From Escarpia spicata (taxonomy: Eukaryota > Annelida > Polychaeta > Sabellida > Siboglinidae), in the NCBI GenBank assembly GCA_963995525.1, contig OZ023217.1:26835587-26899586 (forward strand): a DNA stretch of 64,000 nucleotides. The letters are read 5' to 3'. Positions 36,362-51,178 of this stretch are shown here, one piece after another. Position numbers and translations under genes: made by a program. Every line of letters begins with the position of its first letter. Position 1 is the stretch's first letter. The notes beneath the pieces were generated by a model. It did not search any database. It was not told where the DNA came from and saw only the letters and a program-made list of their open reading frames with translations.

Positions 36362-39043
36362 CTCATGGTGGGTGGAGTTCTCATAGCCTTCCGCGATGAC
36401 ATTGCAGCAGAACCACTTACAAAACTAAACTCAAGCTGTGAAATAGTATGGACAAAAATCCATTTCACACGAAACAAATCCATATACTTTGCATCCTACT
36501 ACCGACCCCCCAGTGACCACCTTCAATCCCTTGAAGCTCTTCACGAGTCCCTAACAAAACTGTACAGATCACAAAAGCTTCTCCTAATATAGTTATAGCA
36601 GGTGACTCCAACCAGATATTAACTGGGGCAAGCAGCAAACCACTGACAACTGAACTGCCAGCAAGTATAACAAACTGCTAGAAATAATTAGAGAATTTGG
36701 ATTACAAAACATGGTCAACGATCCCATACGAGTTGATTCCGGCAATATCCCTGACCTCATACTCACTTCTAAACCATCGATAACTGCTAACACTCACACC
36801 ACTCCCGGCATGGGTGATCATGAAGCTGTGACCTTTAACGTAAACCTCAATCCAATCCGTAACAGTAAACCACCACACAAAGTGTTCCAATATAAATCTG
36901 CAAACTGGGTTAAGCTTAAAGATGACATAAAACAACTAACAACAACATACTTTGACACGAACCCAAATTCAACAGGTCAACACAAATTGGGACTTTTTCC
37001 GGAACGATCTTACTTCACTAGACAACAATAATATCCCCAGCCGCAACACCAAAGCAAAAACCCTCTTCCCCTGGATAACACGTGAAATAATAAGAATGCA
37101 AAGAATACGCAACAAAAGCCATTAAAAAGCAAAACAAACTGGACGTAATGGTGACTGGGAAAGGGTTAGGCAACTCCGAAAACAAGCCACAAAAGCTGCA
37201 ACCAAATCGTACTCAGACTATCTAAACAATCACATTGGAGACAGCCTAAAAACAAACCCAAAACAATTCTGGTCATTCATTAAAGCAAACAAACGAGAAT
37301 ACATTGGCATCCCTACACTGCAAGCAAACGACCAACCAATCACAAATGATCACGATAAAGCAAATACACTTAACAACCAATTTAGTTCCGTGTTTACTCA
37401 AGAAATCTACCCCATCCCCCAACTAGCTCCATCCATCTATCCCGACATGCCCTCCATCGAAATCAGGATAGACGGAGTAATTAAGCAACTGAAAAACCTA
37501 AACCAAAATAAAGCTACAGGCCCCGACGAATACCCAGCCAGAGTCCTTAAAGAGACTGCAGTGGAAACTGTCCCCATCATCACACCCATTTTCCAGCAGT
37601 CATACAACACTTGCAAACTCCCAGATGACTGGCTCCAAGCACTAGTAACACCAATACACCAAAAAGCCACAAATCAGACCCTGCTAATGATAGACCAATT
37701 TCGTTAACATGCATCCTCTGCAAAGTTATGGAGCACATCATTTTAAGCAACATGTGGAAACACACAAACACATCATCATCCACTTCCAACATGGATTCCA
37801 ACCAGGTCTGTCTTTTGAATCCCAACTTATCGAGACAGTCCACGACTGGTTGACTGCTATGGACAATAAGACACAAATAGATGCCATCCTACTCGATTTC
37901 GCCAAAGCCTTCAACAAAGTCCCACATAAACGCCTCCTATCCAAATTAGCTTTCTATGGAATAACTGGAAACACAAAACTGGATCAAATCGTTTCTATCC
38001 AATCGCAAACAGAGAGTCTCAGTCAATGGAGCCCTGTCGGACATCACAAATGTTACATCTGGTGTACCACAGGGCTCAGTCCCTAGGACCTGTCCTATTT
38101 TTACTCTACATAAACGACATAACCGAAAATGTCCAATCTTCCGTACGTCTCTTTGCAGACGACAGCATTATATATCGCAAAATTACATCCGAAACCGACC
38201 ACGAAACTCTCCAATCTGACCTGATCAAACTCCAAACATGGTCTAATAAATGGCAGATGGAATTTAACATATCTAAATGTGTGCATCTCCTAATAACAAA
38301 CAAAACCAAACCCAGACTACATTCATATTCACTATTTGGCATACAACTCTCTAACGCCTCTAGCCACACATATCTTGGAATAAAATTAGATTCTAAACTA
38401 ACCTGGGCTAACCATATTACTGACATAGCTTCAAAATCTTCAAAAGTCCTAGGCATGGTCAAACGAACCCTCGGACCATGCAAACCTGAACTAAAAGAAA
38501 CAGCCTATAACATGCTAATCCGACCAAAACTCGAGTATGCCTCTCCCATATGGAACCCACACACTGCCACCCAAATTGAACACCTTGAAAGAGTACAACA
38601 CTGTGCTGCCAGATTTGTCAGAAATGACCACAGACGCCAAACAAACGCAGCAGACCTAATAGCCATCCTTGGATGGTCAACTCTTGAACGACGACGCATT
38701 ATCAAACAAGCCATGACATTTACAAAATATTAAATAACAATCAACATCACACCCTCACCAGGTCTACTAACACAGTAAAAAAAACCGTGCATCAATGCAG
38801 CAGTGTTCTCTTTCTACCCCCGAGCAGTTCGAATCTGGAATATGATTCCACCACCGATTACTGAACTAGAAAGCCCCATAGCGTTTCAAACAGCGATCAT
38901 GAACCTCCCTTTCACCACACCCAATCATCTAAAGTGCCTATAAAATAAACAAACTACCCATAACGCATGCGCACAAACAAGCACAACACAACTCCTGCGT
39001 TAGCACAAGTTTGGGCTGTTTTGGAGTAAATCACCTGACCTAA
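36362..39043 (+). pseudogene. CR1-like LINE remnant, copy in U7
   Basis: Same breaks as other copies. It carries the Arg codon near 37020, found elsewhere only in U2, with Ile near 37454 and His near 38558. At the sites I compared, this copy is indistinguishable from the U2 copy. Confidence 0.87.
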
Positions 39044-39045
39044 GA

Positions 39046-39359
39046 CAAAAAGGCACAACAAAGCCTGTTCTTCCTGAGGCAGCTCAGGGAGATTCGGCAT
39101 TGTTCAGGAGATTACGATACGGTTCTACTGCGCAAACATTGAAAGTATCCCCACTTTCTCAATTGTAATGTGGTTTGGCTGCGCCAGTCAGGAGGAGAAA
39201 CAACGGCTATAAATTATATTGAAAAGCGCATCTAGAATCACTGGGCGGGAGTTCCCATCCATTGGTTCTATTTACCATGTTGGCTGTGCGCGAAAATCCA
39301 AGAGCATTGTATATGATACTTCATTACGTGTTACCCAGCAGAACTGCTTTGCAAGTTAG
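39046..39359 (+). pseudogene. L2-like LINE remnant, C-terminal piece, copy in U7
   Basis: Has the TAA stop form near 39209, as in U2. Confidence 0.84.
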
Positions 39360-39702
39360 TTACATTGATCGGGGTATTTAAAAATAAACTTCCGTCATGG
39401 AGGTGACATGGCGTCATGGAGGTGACATGTTGTCATGGTAAATACTGGCACACAGGCTCGTAACCAAACAAGTGTGATGGAATGATACAAACCCGTACCT
39501 ACCTGGCATGCACATTTCTCATTTCGCTTTATTAAGTAGGCATACACGCTTGGCATTTGTGCTTACAAGAAACTAGTCTACATTAGTAATAGCGATCACT
39601 AGCGACACATCAAACGTGTATCATTGAATTCATTTGAAGAAGCCAGGTATTAAGGCCATCTCTTAATCAAACGTATACACAGATGTTCCTGGCCCCTGCT
39701 GC
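39360..39702. other. Short motif spacer, U7
   Basis: Motifs at 39394, 39413, 39432 and 39474; no private change noticed. Confidence 0.72.
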
Positions 39703-40779
39703 TTAATGACTAGAGACGGAACTTGGCGGACGACATTGCATGAATCCAGCCAAGCGATGTCGTGCTTTTTTTGGCCATCTGTACCGTTGGTTCCCACATA
39801 ACCGACAGAACATGAATAAACCTATCTTACACTTGGGAAGCTTAGCACAGTATTTTCCATGCAGCCGAATCATTGTCTCTGAGCGTATTCTTCATGGCAT
39901 TTTCACCACATTTTTTGTGATTGAGTCTCATCTAGTAATAATCCTACTGCTATCTCTGCATAGGACTGTCTTGACATTGCCTGATAGTCTCTGTCCTAGT
40001 GATTTGTGAATGTTTCTTGTGTAGTTAGTCAAGTTCTCCATTCCACGAGTCAGCTTTTTGGGGATGCCGAGAACACCATGAGCCATTGCAAGCATCCTGT
40101 ACTTCTCTATGCGGAAATACATCAATTTGGTAATCATTTACTTTTATTTATATGACTTGGATCTTCTGTCACTTCTCCTTGATGCCTGACACCACAGCTG
40201 TTGAAGTCAATTGCTTGCGCATCTTTAGAGTAAGTTTGCTCTTGCTGTTTCGCAGCAAACGGTTAACATGTCTTGTTTGTGTCGACTTGCCCAGTTGTGA
40301 TTTAAGGCGCTGTAATCTTTTTCTGTATTTTTCTGCTCTATGGTTTGATTTATCCATTTCCTTCTCCAATTTCTTCATTCCCCTGTACAAATTGCTACTG
40401 TCCTGCCGCACTCGTTGACGACCACGTTGCTTCTGTAGTGATTCGTTCTGACGTGTTTGTTGCATCGTGTTTGCTGCATCTGCATTAGCACCACTGTCGT
40501 CTTGTTATGGTGATGTTGTTGGGGTGTTTTGCTGAAGTAAACATAGTTGTTGCTGGTGAGCCTTTTTCTTTGCTCGAGAATGCTCAGCTGACTCTCGCCA
40601 CCTTTGTCTCTGCTGTCTCACATCCCTGTTGCATACCTCAATTTGTTTCTGTCTCTGTTGCCAACGTTGTCTATCCTTTTTTTTTAATCTTCATATATTT
40701 CACTGTTTTGTGCATATACGGTTCCTGGTGTTGCACCTCAGATTTCTTTTACCAGTTCTTTTCCTCGTGTGTGATCCAT
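39703..40779 (-). pseudogene. Decayed basic coiled-coil protein gene, copy in U7
   Basis: Shifted TAAT form; otherwise like U2 but without its private G near the low end. Confidence 0.58.
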
Positions 40780-41778
40780 TGTTTTATCTCTAGAATACAT
40801 GCAAAACGTCAAAATCAATATATGGTCCTTGCAGATCAATATCTTTTGCTGGTGATAATGCTTTATTAATTGACATTATTTAATCTTGAGGAGATGAGAA
40901 AGCAATCCACACTCAACTGGTGTCATGGAGTGCCCCTCCAAGACATCCACTTCCAATAAAATGGCCATGAAATGAATGACATTGGATTGGGCACGCAATA
41001 GATGTTATGCTGTTCCTGCATGTAAGAACATATTTAAATGCACATATGCCCCATTCACTAACAAGAAATTAAATAATTGTACTATTCATTAACTCCATGA
41101 CACAACAGTCACTCCGTGACATGTTCATTTGTCATGGAATGATTGTCATGGAGTGATACATTCAATTCATAGTCAGTTGGTTTAATTACTATTTTTATGA
41201 TTGGTAGTGTCAGGCAGATAGGTTAACTGATAAGTGGGGAGTGGATGTCACTGAGGTGACAATGAATTAACACATGCATTGGTATACTAGCACATTATAT
41301 CGGATAGTTCAAACAGTTTTTATTGCACACAATCTTACCATGTTTCACTGCCAGCAGTATGTGTTTGAGAAAAGGGAGCACCACCAGCCTGCTTCAACAA
41401 CACTTAGTAACCCGTTGCAAAGGTCAATTGTAGTACAATGTCGTGGAGTGACACAAATCAGTGGGAAAATGTTACTTATAGCTGTAACAAGTAAAATACA
41501 AATATATTTGTTTCAACAGTTGTTTTATTATTAAAGTAAATACATCGATTACTGGAACAGGGCACATTTGAATCAATTCTACATCTTGAAATTATCTGAA
41601 TAAACATTGACTAAGTTGAGAACTTGTACTGGGACATAGTAACTTTGCGTCATGGAGTGACATTTGACATTTCAGTCTACATCTGTTGGTATACCAAAAG
41701 TGATAAATATTTTAGTATATATTCATAAACTTTAAGGAGGGCTATGTCCAAAACATTACTTGTAAATAAAAATTTTCA
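40780..41778. other. Long motif spacer, U7
   Basis: Motifs from 40922 to 41661. GGT state near 41281 and AAAAATTTT near 41769, both as in U2. Confidence 0.72.
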
Positions 41779-42427
41779 ATGAACAGGACCTCTTGCAATA
41801 TGTGGACACAAAAATTAACAAAAAATATGGAAACCCTAATCAATAGACGATGCGGTAGCTTTATGACGGCATCACATTCTGAAGAAAGGACAGGAACCTA
41901 TGCCAGGACCCTGTTCATTGACTTCAGCTCAGCATTCAACATCATCTTCTTCAGGCTGTTGAATGTACATCCTGCCATGTGTCACTGGATCCTTAACTTT
42001 CTACTTCACAGGCCTCAATGTACCAAAATCAATAACTCTCTCCAGACGTCTTATCCTGAATACAAGTTGTGAGCTATCCCCCTTCTTGTTTAATATCTTC
42101 ACAAATGACTGTGTCTCCGTGGACCAATCGGTCCTTGTGATCAAGTTATCCGATGGCACCACTGTGAAGGGCTGCATTGAGAAGGCGGATGAGACGGCAT
42201 AAAGGGAGGAGATTCAGATAATGTTTGGCTGGTGTGCGGATAACAACCTCAAATTAAAAGTTTCAAAGACTAAAGAAATGATTGTTGATTTTCGCAAAAA
42301 GAAGTCTCCCATCCGCCCTCTTTCCATAAATGGCGTGGAGGTCGAGCAGGTTGAATATTTTAGATTCCTTGGAACAACGATTTCAAGCGATCTCAGCCTG
42401 GGCACAATACACACACTGTGCATTACA
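41779..42427 (+). pseudogene. L2-like LINE remnant, RT piece, copy in U7 (class B)
   Basis: Class B with a private Val to Ile change near 41989. Confidence 0.86.
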
Positions 42428-45109
42428 CTCATGGTGGGTGGAGTTCTCATAGCCTTCCGCGATGACATTGCAGCAGAACCACTTACAAAACTAAACTCAA
42501 GCTGTGAAATAGTATGGACAAAAATCCATTTCACACGAAACAAATCCATATACTTTGCATCCTACTACCGACCCCCCAGTGACCACCTTCAATCCCTTGA
42601 AGCTCTTCACGAGTCCCTAACAAAACTGTACAGATCACAAAAGCTTCTCCTAATATAGTTATAGCAGGTGACTCCAACCAGATATTAACTGGGGCAAGCA
42701 GCAAACCACTGACAACTGAACTGCCAGCAAGTATAACAAACTGCTAGAAATAATTAGAGAATTTGGATTACAAAACATGGTCAACGATCCCATACGAGTT
42801 GATTCCGGCAATATCCCTGACCTCATACTCACTTCTAAACCATCGATAACTGCTAACACTCACACCACTCCCGGCATGGGTGATCATGAAGCTGTGACCT
42901 TTAACGTAAACCTCAATCCAATCCGTAACAGTAAACCAGCACACAAAGTGTTCCAATATAAATCTGCAAACTGGGTTAAGCTTAAAGATGACATAAAACA
43001 ACTAACAACAACATACTTTGACACGAACCCAAATTCAACAGGTCAACACAAATTGGGACTTTTTCCGGAACGATCTTACTTCACTAGTCAACAATAATAT
43101 CCCCAGCCGCAACACCAAAGCAAAAACCCTCTTCCCCTGGATAACACGTGAAATAATAAGAATGCAAAGAATACGCAACAAAAGCCATTAAAAAGCAAAA
43201 CAAACTGGACGTAATGGTGACTGGGAAAGGGTTAGGCAACTCCGAAAACAAGCCACAAAAGCTGCAACCAAATCGTACTCAGACTATCTAAACAATCACA
43301 TTGGAGACAGCCTAAAAACAAACCCAAAACAATTCTGGTCATTCATTAAAGCAAACAAACGAGAATACATTGGCATCCCTACACTGCAAGCAAACGACCA
43401 ACCAATCACAAATGATCACGATAAAGCAAATACACTTAACAACCAATTTAGTTCCGTGTTTACTCAAGAAATCTACCCCATCCCCCAACTAGCTCCATCC
43501 ATCTATCCCGACATGCCCTCCCTCGAAATCAGGATAGACGGAGTAATTAAGCAACTGAAAAACCTAAACCAAAATAAAGCTACAGGCCCCGACGAATACC
43601 CAGCCAGAGTCCTTAAAGAGACTGCAGTGGAAACTGTCCCCATCATCACACCCATTTTCCAGCAGTCATACAACACTTGCAAACTCCCAGATGACTGGCT
43701 CCAAGCACTAGTAACACCAATACACCAAAAAGCCACAAATCAGACCCTGCTAATGATAGACCAATTTCGTTAACATGCATCCTCTGCAAAGTTATGGAGC
43801 ACATCATTTTAAGCAACATGTGGAAACACACAAACACATCATCATCCACTTCCAACATGGATTCCAACCAGGTCTGTCTTTTGAATCCCAACTTATCGAG
43901 ACAGTCCACGACTGGTTGACTGCTATGGACAATAAGACACAAATAGATGCCATCCTACTCGATTTCGCCAAAGCCTTCAACAAAGTCCCACATAAACGCC
44001 TCCTATCCAAATTAGCTTTCTATGGAATAACTGGAAACACAAAACTGGATCAAATCGTTTCTATCCAATCGCAAACAGAGAGTCTCAGTCAATGGAGCCC
44101 TGTCGGACATCACAAATGTTACATCTGGTGTACCACAGGGCTCAGTCCCTAGGACCTGTCCTATTTTTACTCTACATAAACGACATAACCGAAAATGTCC
44201 AATCTTCCGTACGTCTCTTTGCAGACGACAGCATTATATATCGCAAAATTACATCCGAAACCGACCACGAAACTCTCCAATCTGACCTGATCAAACTCCA
44301 AACATGGTCTAATAAATGGCAGATGGAATTTAACATATCTAAATGTGTGCATCTCCTAATAACAAACAAAACCAAACCCAGACTACATTCATATTCACTA
44401 TTTGGCATACAACTCTCTAACGCCTCTAGCCACACATATCTTGGAATAAAATTAGATTCTAAACTAACCTGGGCTAACCATATTACTGACATAGCTTCAA
44501 AATCTTCAAAAGTCCTAGGCATGGTCAAACGAACCCTCGGACCATGCAAACCTGAACTAAAAGAAACAGCCTATAACATGCTAATCCGACCAAAACTCGA
44601 GTATGCCTCTCCCATATGGAACCCACACACTGCCACCCAAATTGAACACCTTGAAAGAGTACAACACTGTGCTGCCAGATTTGTCAGAAATGACCACAGA
44701 CGCCAAACAAACGCAGCAGACCTAATAGCCATCCTTGGATGGTCAACTCTTGAACGACGACGCATTATCAAACAAGCCATGACATTTACAAAATATTAAA
44801 TAACAATCAACATCACACCCTCACCAGGTCTACTAACACAGTAAAAAAAACCGTGCATCAATGCAGCAGTGTTCTCTTTCTACCCCCGAGCAGTTCGAAT
44901 CTGGAATATGATTCCACCACCGATTACTGAACTAGAAAGCCCCATAGCGTTTCAAACAGCGATCATGAACCTCCCTTTCACCACACCCAATCATCTAAAG
45001 TGCCTATAAAATAAACAAACTACCCATAACGCATGCGCACAAACAAGCACAACACAACTCCTGCGTTAGCACAAGTTTGGGCTGTTTTGGAGTAAATCAC
45101 CTGACCTAA
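42428..45109 (+). pseudogene. CR1-like LINE remnant, copy in U8
   Basis: Same breaks as other copies. CCACCA becomes CCAGCA near 42937 (Pro to Ala), shared with U9 and U10. It has Leu near 43520 but His near 44624, unlike U9 and U10, which have Tyr there. Confidence 0.87.
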
Positions 45110-45111
45110 GA

Positions 45112-45425
45112 CAAAAAGGCACAACAAAGCCTGTTCTTCCTGAGGCAGCTCAGGGAGATTCGGCATTGTTCAGGAGATTACGATACGGTTCTACTGCGCA
45201 AACATTGAAAGTATCCCCACTTTCTCAATTGTAATGTGGTTTGGCTGCGCCAGTCAGGAGGAGAAACAACGGCTACAAATTATATTGAAAAGCGCATCTA
45301 GAATCACTGGGCGGGAGTTCCCATCCATTGGTTCTATTTACCATGTTGGCTGTGCGCGAAAATCCAAGAGCATTGTATATGATACTTCATTACGTGTTAC
45401 CCAGCAGAACTGCTTTGCAAGTTAG
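45112..45425 (+). pseudogene. L2-like LINE remnant, C-terminal piece, copy in U8
   Basis: Has the CAA form; open from 45234 to 45425. Confidence 0.84.
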
Positions 45426-45768
45426 TTACATTGATCGGGGTATTTAAAAATAAACTTCCGTCATGGAGGTGACATGGCGTCATGGAGGTGACATGTTGTC
45501 ATGGTAAATACTGGCACACAGGCTCGTAACCAAACAAGTGTGATGGAATGATACAAACCCGTACCTACCTGGCATGCACATTTCTCATTTCGCTTTATTA
45601 AGTAGGCATACACGCTTGGCATTTGTGCTTACAAGAAACTAGTCTACATTAGTAATAGCGATCACTAGCGACACATCAAACGTGTATCATTGAATTCATT
45701 TGAAGAAGCCAGGTATTAAGGCCATCTCTTAATCAAACGTATACACAGATGTTCCTGGCCCCTGCTGC
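45426..45768. other. Short motif spacer, U8
   Basis: Motifs at 45460, 45479, 45498 and 45540; no private change noticed. Confidence 0.72.
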
Positions 45769-46847
45769 TTAATGACTAGAGACGGAACTTGGCGGACGAC
45801 ATTGCATGAATCCAGCCAAGCGATGTCGTGCTTTTTTTGGCCATCTGTACCGTTGGTTCCCACATAACCGACAGAACATGAATAAACCTATCTTACACTT
45901 GGGAAGCTTAGCACAGTATTTTCCATGCAGCCGAATCATTGTCTCTGAGCGTATTCTTCATGGCATTTTCACCACATTTTTTGTGATTGAGTCTCATCTA
46001 GTAATAATCCTACTGCTATCTCTGCATAGGACTGTCTTGACATTGTCTGATAGTCTCTGTCCTAGTGATTTGTGAATGTTTCTTGTGTAGTTAGTCAAGT
46101 TCTCCATTCCACGAGTCAGCTTTTTGGGGATGCCGAGAACACCATGAGCCATTGCAAGCATCCTGTACTTCTCTATGCGGAAATACATTAATTTGGTATA
46201 ATCATTTACTTTTATTTATATGACTTGGATCTTCTGTCACTTCTCCTTGATGCCTGACACCACAGCTGTTGAAGTCAATTGCTTGCGCATCTTTAGAGTA
46301 AGTTTGCTCTTGCTGTTTCGCAGCAAACGGTTAACATGTCTTGTTTGTGTCGACTTGCCCAGTTGTGATTTAAGGCGCTGTAATCTTTTTCTGTATTTTT
46401 CTGCTCTATGGTTTGATTTATCCATTTCCTTCTCCAATTTCTTCATTCCCCTGTACAAATTGCTACTGTCCTGCCGCACTCGTTGACGACCACGTTGCTT
46501 CTGTAGTGATTCGTTCTGACGTGTTTGTTGCATCGTGTTTGCTGCATCTGCATTAGCACCACTGTCGTCTTGTTATGGTGATGTTGTTGGGGTGTTTTGC
46601 TGAAGTAAACATAGTTGTTGCTGGTGAGCCTTTTTCTTTGCTCGAGAATGCTCAGCTGACTCTCGCCACCTTTGTCTCTGCTGTCTCACATCCCTGTTGC
46701 ATACCTCAATTTGTTTCTGTCTCTGTTGCCAACGTTGTCTATCCTTTTTTTTTAATCTTCATATATTTCAGTGTTTTGTGCATATACGGTTCCTGGTGTT
46801 GCACCTCAGATTTCTTTTACCAGTTCTTTTCCTCGTGTGTGATCCAT
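45769..46847 (-). pseudogene. Decayed basic coiled-coil protein gene, copy in U8 (TATAAT form)
   Basis: In-frame long form. Two private changes lie in the otherwise conserved stretch (Gly to Asp near 46046, CATTAAT near 46189), and TTTCAGTG near 46768 mixes two states. Confidence 0.6.
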
Positions 46848-47846
46848 TGTTTTATCTCTAGAATACATGCAAAACGTCAAAATCAATATATGGTCCTTGC
46901 AGATCAATATCTTTTGCTGGTGATAATGCTTTATTAATTGACATTATTTAATCTTGAGGAGATGAGAAAGCAATCCACACTCAACTGGTGTCATGGAGTG
47001 CCCCTCCAAGACATCCACTTCCAATAAAATGGCCATGAAATGAATGACATTGGATTGGGCACGCAATAGATGTTATGCTGTTCCTGCATGTAAGAACATA
47101 TTTAAATGCACATATGCCCCATTCACTAACAAGAAATTAAATAATTGTACTATTCATTAACTCCATGACACAACAGTCACTCCGTGACATGTTCATTTGT
47201 CATGGAATGATTGTCATGGAGTGATACATTCAATTCATAGTCAGTTGGTTTAATTACTATTTTTATGATTGGTAGTGTCAGGCAGATAGGTTAACTGATA
47301 AGTGGGGAGTGGATGTCACTGAGGTGACAATGAATTAACACATGCATTGGTATACTAGCACATTATATCGGATAGTTCAAACAGTTTTTATTGCACACAA
47401 TCTTACCATGTTTCACTGCCAGCAGTATGTGTTTGAGAAAAGGGAGCACCACCAGCCTGCTTCAACAACACTTAGTAACCCGTTGCAAAGGTCAATTGTA
47501 GTACAATGTCGTGGAGTGACACAAATCAGTGGGAAAATGTTACTTATAGCTGTAACAAGTAAAATACAAATATATTTGTTTCAACAGTTGTTTTATTATT
47601 AAAGTAAATACATCGATTACTGGAACAGGGCACATTTGAATCAATTCTACATCTTGAAATTATCTGAATAAACATTGACTAAGTTGAGAACTTGTACTGG
47701 GACATAGTAACTTTGCGTCATGGAGTGACATTTGACATTTCAGTCTACATCTGTTGGTATACCAAAAGTGATAAATATTTTAGTATATATTCATAAACTT
47801 TAAGGAGGGCTATGTCCAAAACATTACTTGTAAATAAAATTTTTCA
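46848..47846. other. Long motif spacer, U8
   Basis: Motifs from 46990 to 47729. GGT state near 47349; AAAATTTTT near 47837. Confidence 0.72.
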
Positions 47847-48495
47847 ATGAACAGGACCTCTTGCAATATGTGGACACAAAAATTAACAAAAAATATGGAA
47901 ACCCTAATCAATAGACGATGCGGTAGCTTTATGACGGCATCACATTCTGAAGAAAGGACAGGAACCTATGCCAGGACCCTGTTCATTGACTTCAGCTCAG
48001 CATTCAACATCATCTTCTTCAGGCTGTTGAATGTACATCCTGCCATGTGTCACTGGGTCCTTAACTTTCTACTTCACAGGCCTCAATGTACCAAAATCAA
48101 TAACTCTCTCCAGACGTCTTATCCTGAATACAAGTTGTGAGCTATCCCCCTTCTTGTTTAATATCTTCACAAATGACTGTGTCTCCGTGGACCAATCGGT
48201 CCTTGTGATCAAGTTATCCGATGGCACCACTGTGAAGGGCTGCATTGAGAAGGCGGATGAGACGGCATAAAGGGAGGAGATTCAGATAATGTTTGGCTGG
48301 TGTGCGGATAACAACCTCAAATTAAAAGTTTCAAAGACTAAAGAAATGATTGTTGATTTTCGCAAAAAGAAGTCTCCCATCCGCCCTCTTTCCATAAATG
48401 GCGTGGAGGTCGAGCAGGTTGAATATTTTAGATTCCTTGGAACAACGATTTCAAGCGATCTCAGCCTGGGCACAATACACACACTGTGCATTACA
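47847..48495 (+). pseudogene. L2-like LINE remnant, RT piece, copy in U8 (class B)
   Basis: Class B; identical to U9 at all sites checked. Confidence 0.86.
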
Positions 48496-51176
48496 CTCAT
48501 GGTGGGTGGAGTTCTCATAGCCTTCCGCGATGACATTGCAGCAGAACCACTTACAAAACTAAACTCAAGCTGTGAAATAGTATGGACAAAAATCCATTTC
48601 ACACGAAACAAATCCATATACTTTGCATCCTACTACCGACCCCCCAGTGACCACCTTCAATCCCTTGAAGCTCTTCACGAGTCCCTAACAAAACTGTACA
48701 GATCACAAAAGCTTCTCCTAATATAGTTATAGCAGGTGACTCCAACCAGATATTAACTGGGGCAAGCAGCAAACCACTGACAACTGAACTGCCAGCAAGT
48801 ATAACAAACTGCTAGAAATAATTAGAGAATTTGGATTACAAAACATGGTCAACGATCCCATACGAGTTGATTCCGGCAATATCCCTGACCTCATACTCAC
48901 TTCTAAACCATCGATAACTGCTAACACTCACACCACTCCCGGCATGGGTGATCATGAAGCTGTGACCTTTAACGTAAACCTCAATCCAATCCGTAACAGT
49001 AAACCAGCACACAAAGTGTTCCAATATAAATCTGCAAACTGGGTTAAGCTTAAAGATGACATAAAACAACTAACAACAACATACTTTGACACGAACCCAA
49101 ATTCAACAGGTCAACACAAATTGGGACTTTTTCCGGAACGATCTTACTTCACTAGTCAACAATAATATCCCCAGCCGCAACACCAAAGCAAAAACCCTCT
49201 TCCCCTGGATAACACGTGAAATAATAAGAATGCAAAGAATACGCAACAAAAGCCATTAAAAAGCAAAACAAACTGGACGTAATGGTGACTGGGAAAGGGT
49301 TAGGCAACTCCGAAAACAAGCCACAAAAGCTGCAACCAAATCGTACTCAGACTATCTAAACAATCACATTGGAGACAGCCTAAAAACAAACCCAAAACAA
49401 TTCTGGTCATTCATTAAAGCAAACAAACGAGAATACATTGGCATCCCTACACTGCAAGCAAACGACCAACCAATCACAAATGATCACGATAAAGCAAATA
49501 CACTTAACAACCAATTTAGTTCCGTGTTTACTCAAGAAATATACCCCATCCCCCAACTAGCTCCATCCATCTATCCCGACATGCCCTCCCTCGAAATCAG
49601 GATAGACGGAGTAATTAAGCAACTGAAAAACCTAAACCAAAATAAAGCTACAGGCCCCGACGAATACCCAGCCAGAGTCCTTAAAGAGACTGCAGTGGAA
49701 ACTGTCCCCATCATCACACCCATTTTCCAGCAGTCATACAACACTTGCAAACTCCCAGATGACTGGCTCCAAGCACTAGTAACACCAATACACCAAAAAG
49801 CCACAAATCAGACCCTGCTAATGATAGACCAATTTCGTTAACATGCATCCTCTGCAAAGTTATGGAGCACATCATTTTAAGCAACATGTGGAAACACACA
49901 AACACATCATCATCCACTTCCAACATGGATTCCAACCAGGTCTGTCTTTTGAATCCCAACTTATCGAGACAGTCCACGACTGGTTGACTGCTATGGACAA
50001 TAAGACACAAATAGATGCCATCCTACTCGATTTCGCCAAAGCCTTCAACAAAGTCCCACATAAACGCCTCCTATCCAAATTAGCTTTCTATGGAATAACT
50101 GGAAACACAAAACTGGATCAAATCGTTTCTATCCAATCGCAAACAGAGAGTCTCAGTCAATGGAGCCCTGTCGGACATCACAAATGTTACATCTGGTGTA
50201 CCACAGGGCTCAGTCCCTAGGACCTGTCCTATTTTTACTCTACATAAACGACATAACCGAAAATGTCCAATCTTCCGTACGTCTCTTTGCAGACGACAGC
50301 ATTATATATCGCAAAATTACATCCGAAACCGACCACGAAACTCTCCAATCTGACCTGATCAAACTCCAAACATGGTCTAATAAATGGCAGATGGAATTTA
50401 ACATATCTAAATGTGTGCATCTCCTAATAACAAACAAAACCAAACCCAGACTACATTCATATTCACTATTTGGCATACAACTCTCTAACGCCTCTAGCCA
50501 CACATATCTTGGAATAAAATTAGATTCTAAACTAACCTGGGCTAACCATATTACTGACATAGCTTCAAAATCTTCAAAAGTCCTAGGCATGGTCAAACGA
50601 ACCCTCGGACCATGCAAACCTGAACTAAACGAAACAGCCTATAACATGCTAATCCGACCAAAACTCGAGTATGCCTCTCCCATATGGAACCCATATACTG
50701 CCACCCAAATTGAACACCTTGAAAGAGTACAACACTGTGCTGCCAGATTTGTCAGAAATGACCACAGACGCCAAACAAACGCAGCAGACCTAATAGCCAT
50801 CCTTGGATGGTCAACTCTTGAACGACGACGCATTATCAAACAAGCCATGACATTTACAAAATATTAAATAACAATCAACATCACACCCTCACCAGGTCTA
50901 CTAACACAGTAAAAAAACCGTGCATCAATGCAGCAGTGTTCTCTTTCTACCCCCGAGCAGTTCGAATCTGGAATATGATTCCACCACCGATTACTGAACT
51001 AGAAAGCCCCATAGCGTTTCAAACAGCGATCATGAACCTCCCTTTCACCACACCCAATCATCTAAAGTGCCTATAAAATAAACAAACTACCCATAACGCA
51101 TGCGCACAAACAAGCACAACACAACTCCTGCGTTAGCACAAGTTTGGGCTGTTTTGGAGTAAATCACCTGACCTAA
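48496..51176 (+). pseudogene. CR1-like LINE remnant, copy in U9
   Basis: Same breaks as other copies. It carries PAHK, Leu, Tyr and the Lys to Asn change near 50629. It is almost indistinguishable from the U10 copy, which suggests a recent local duplication or conversion of these neighbours. Confidence 0.87.
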
Positions 51177-51178
51177 GA

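Larger units (their letters stand above)
30323..36385. repeat. Tandem unit U6
   Basis: Begins like U1 (Ser, Ile, His) and shares with U1 alone the ACAATTTTT variant before the L2 5' piece. It has class C in that piece, like U3, and TAA in the L2 C-terminal piece. GAAATATACC near 31340 is shared with U9 and U10. Confidence 0.95.
36386..42451. repeat. Tandem unit U7
   Basis: Closest to U2: same Arg marker, same TAA in the L2 C-terminal piece, same AAAAATTTT and class B L2 5' piece. A private CACTGGATC for CACTGGGTC (Val to Ile) lies near 41986. Confidence 0.95.
42452..48519. repeat. Tandem unit U8, the longest at 6068 bp
   Basis: Has PAHK instead of PPHK in the endonuclease-side frame, shared only with U9 and U10, and the TATAAT form of the pseudogene. 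Near 46768 it reads TTTCAGTG, a mix of the TTTCACTG and TGTCAGTG forms of other units, so this copy looks recombinant. Private changes include GTCTGATAG for GCCTGATAG near 46046 and CATTAATTTGG for CATCAATTTGG near 46189. Confidence 0.95.
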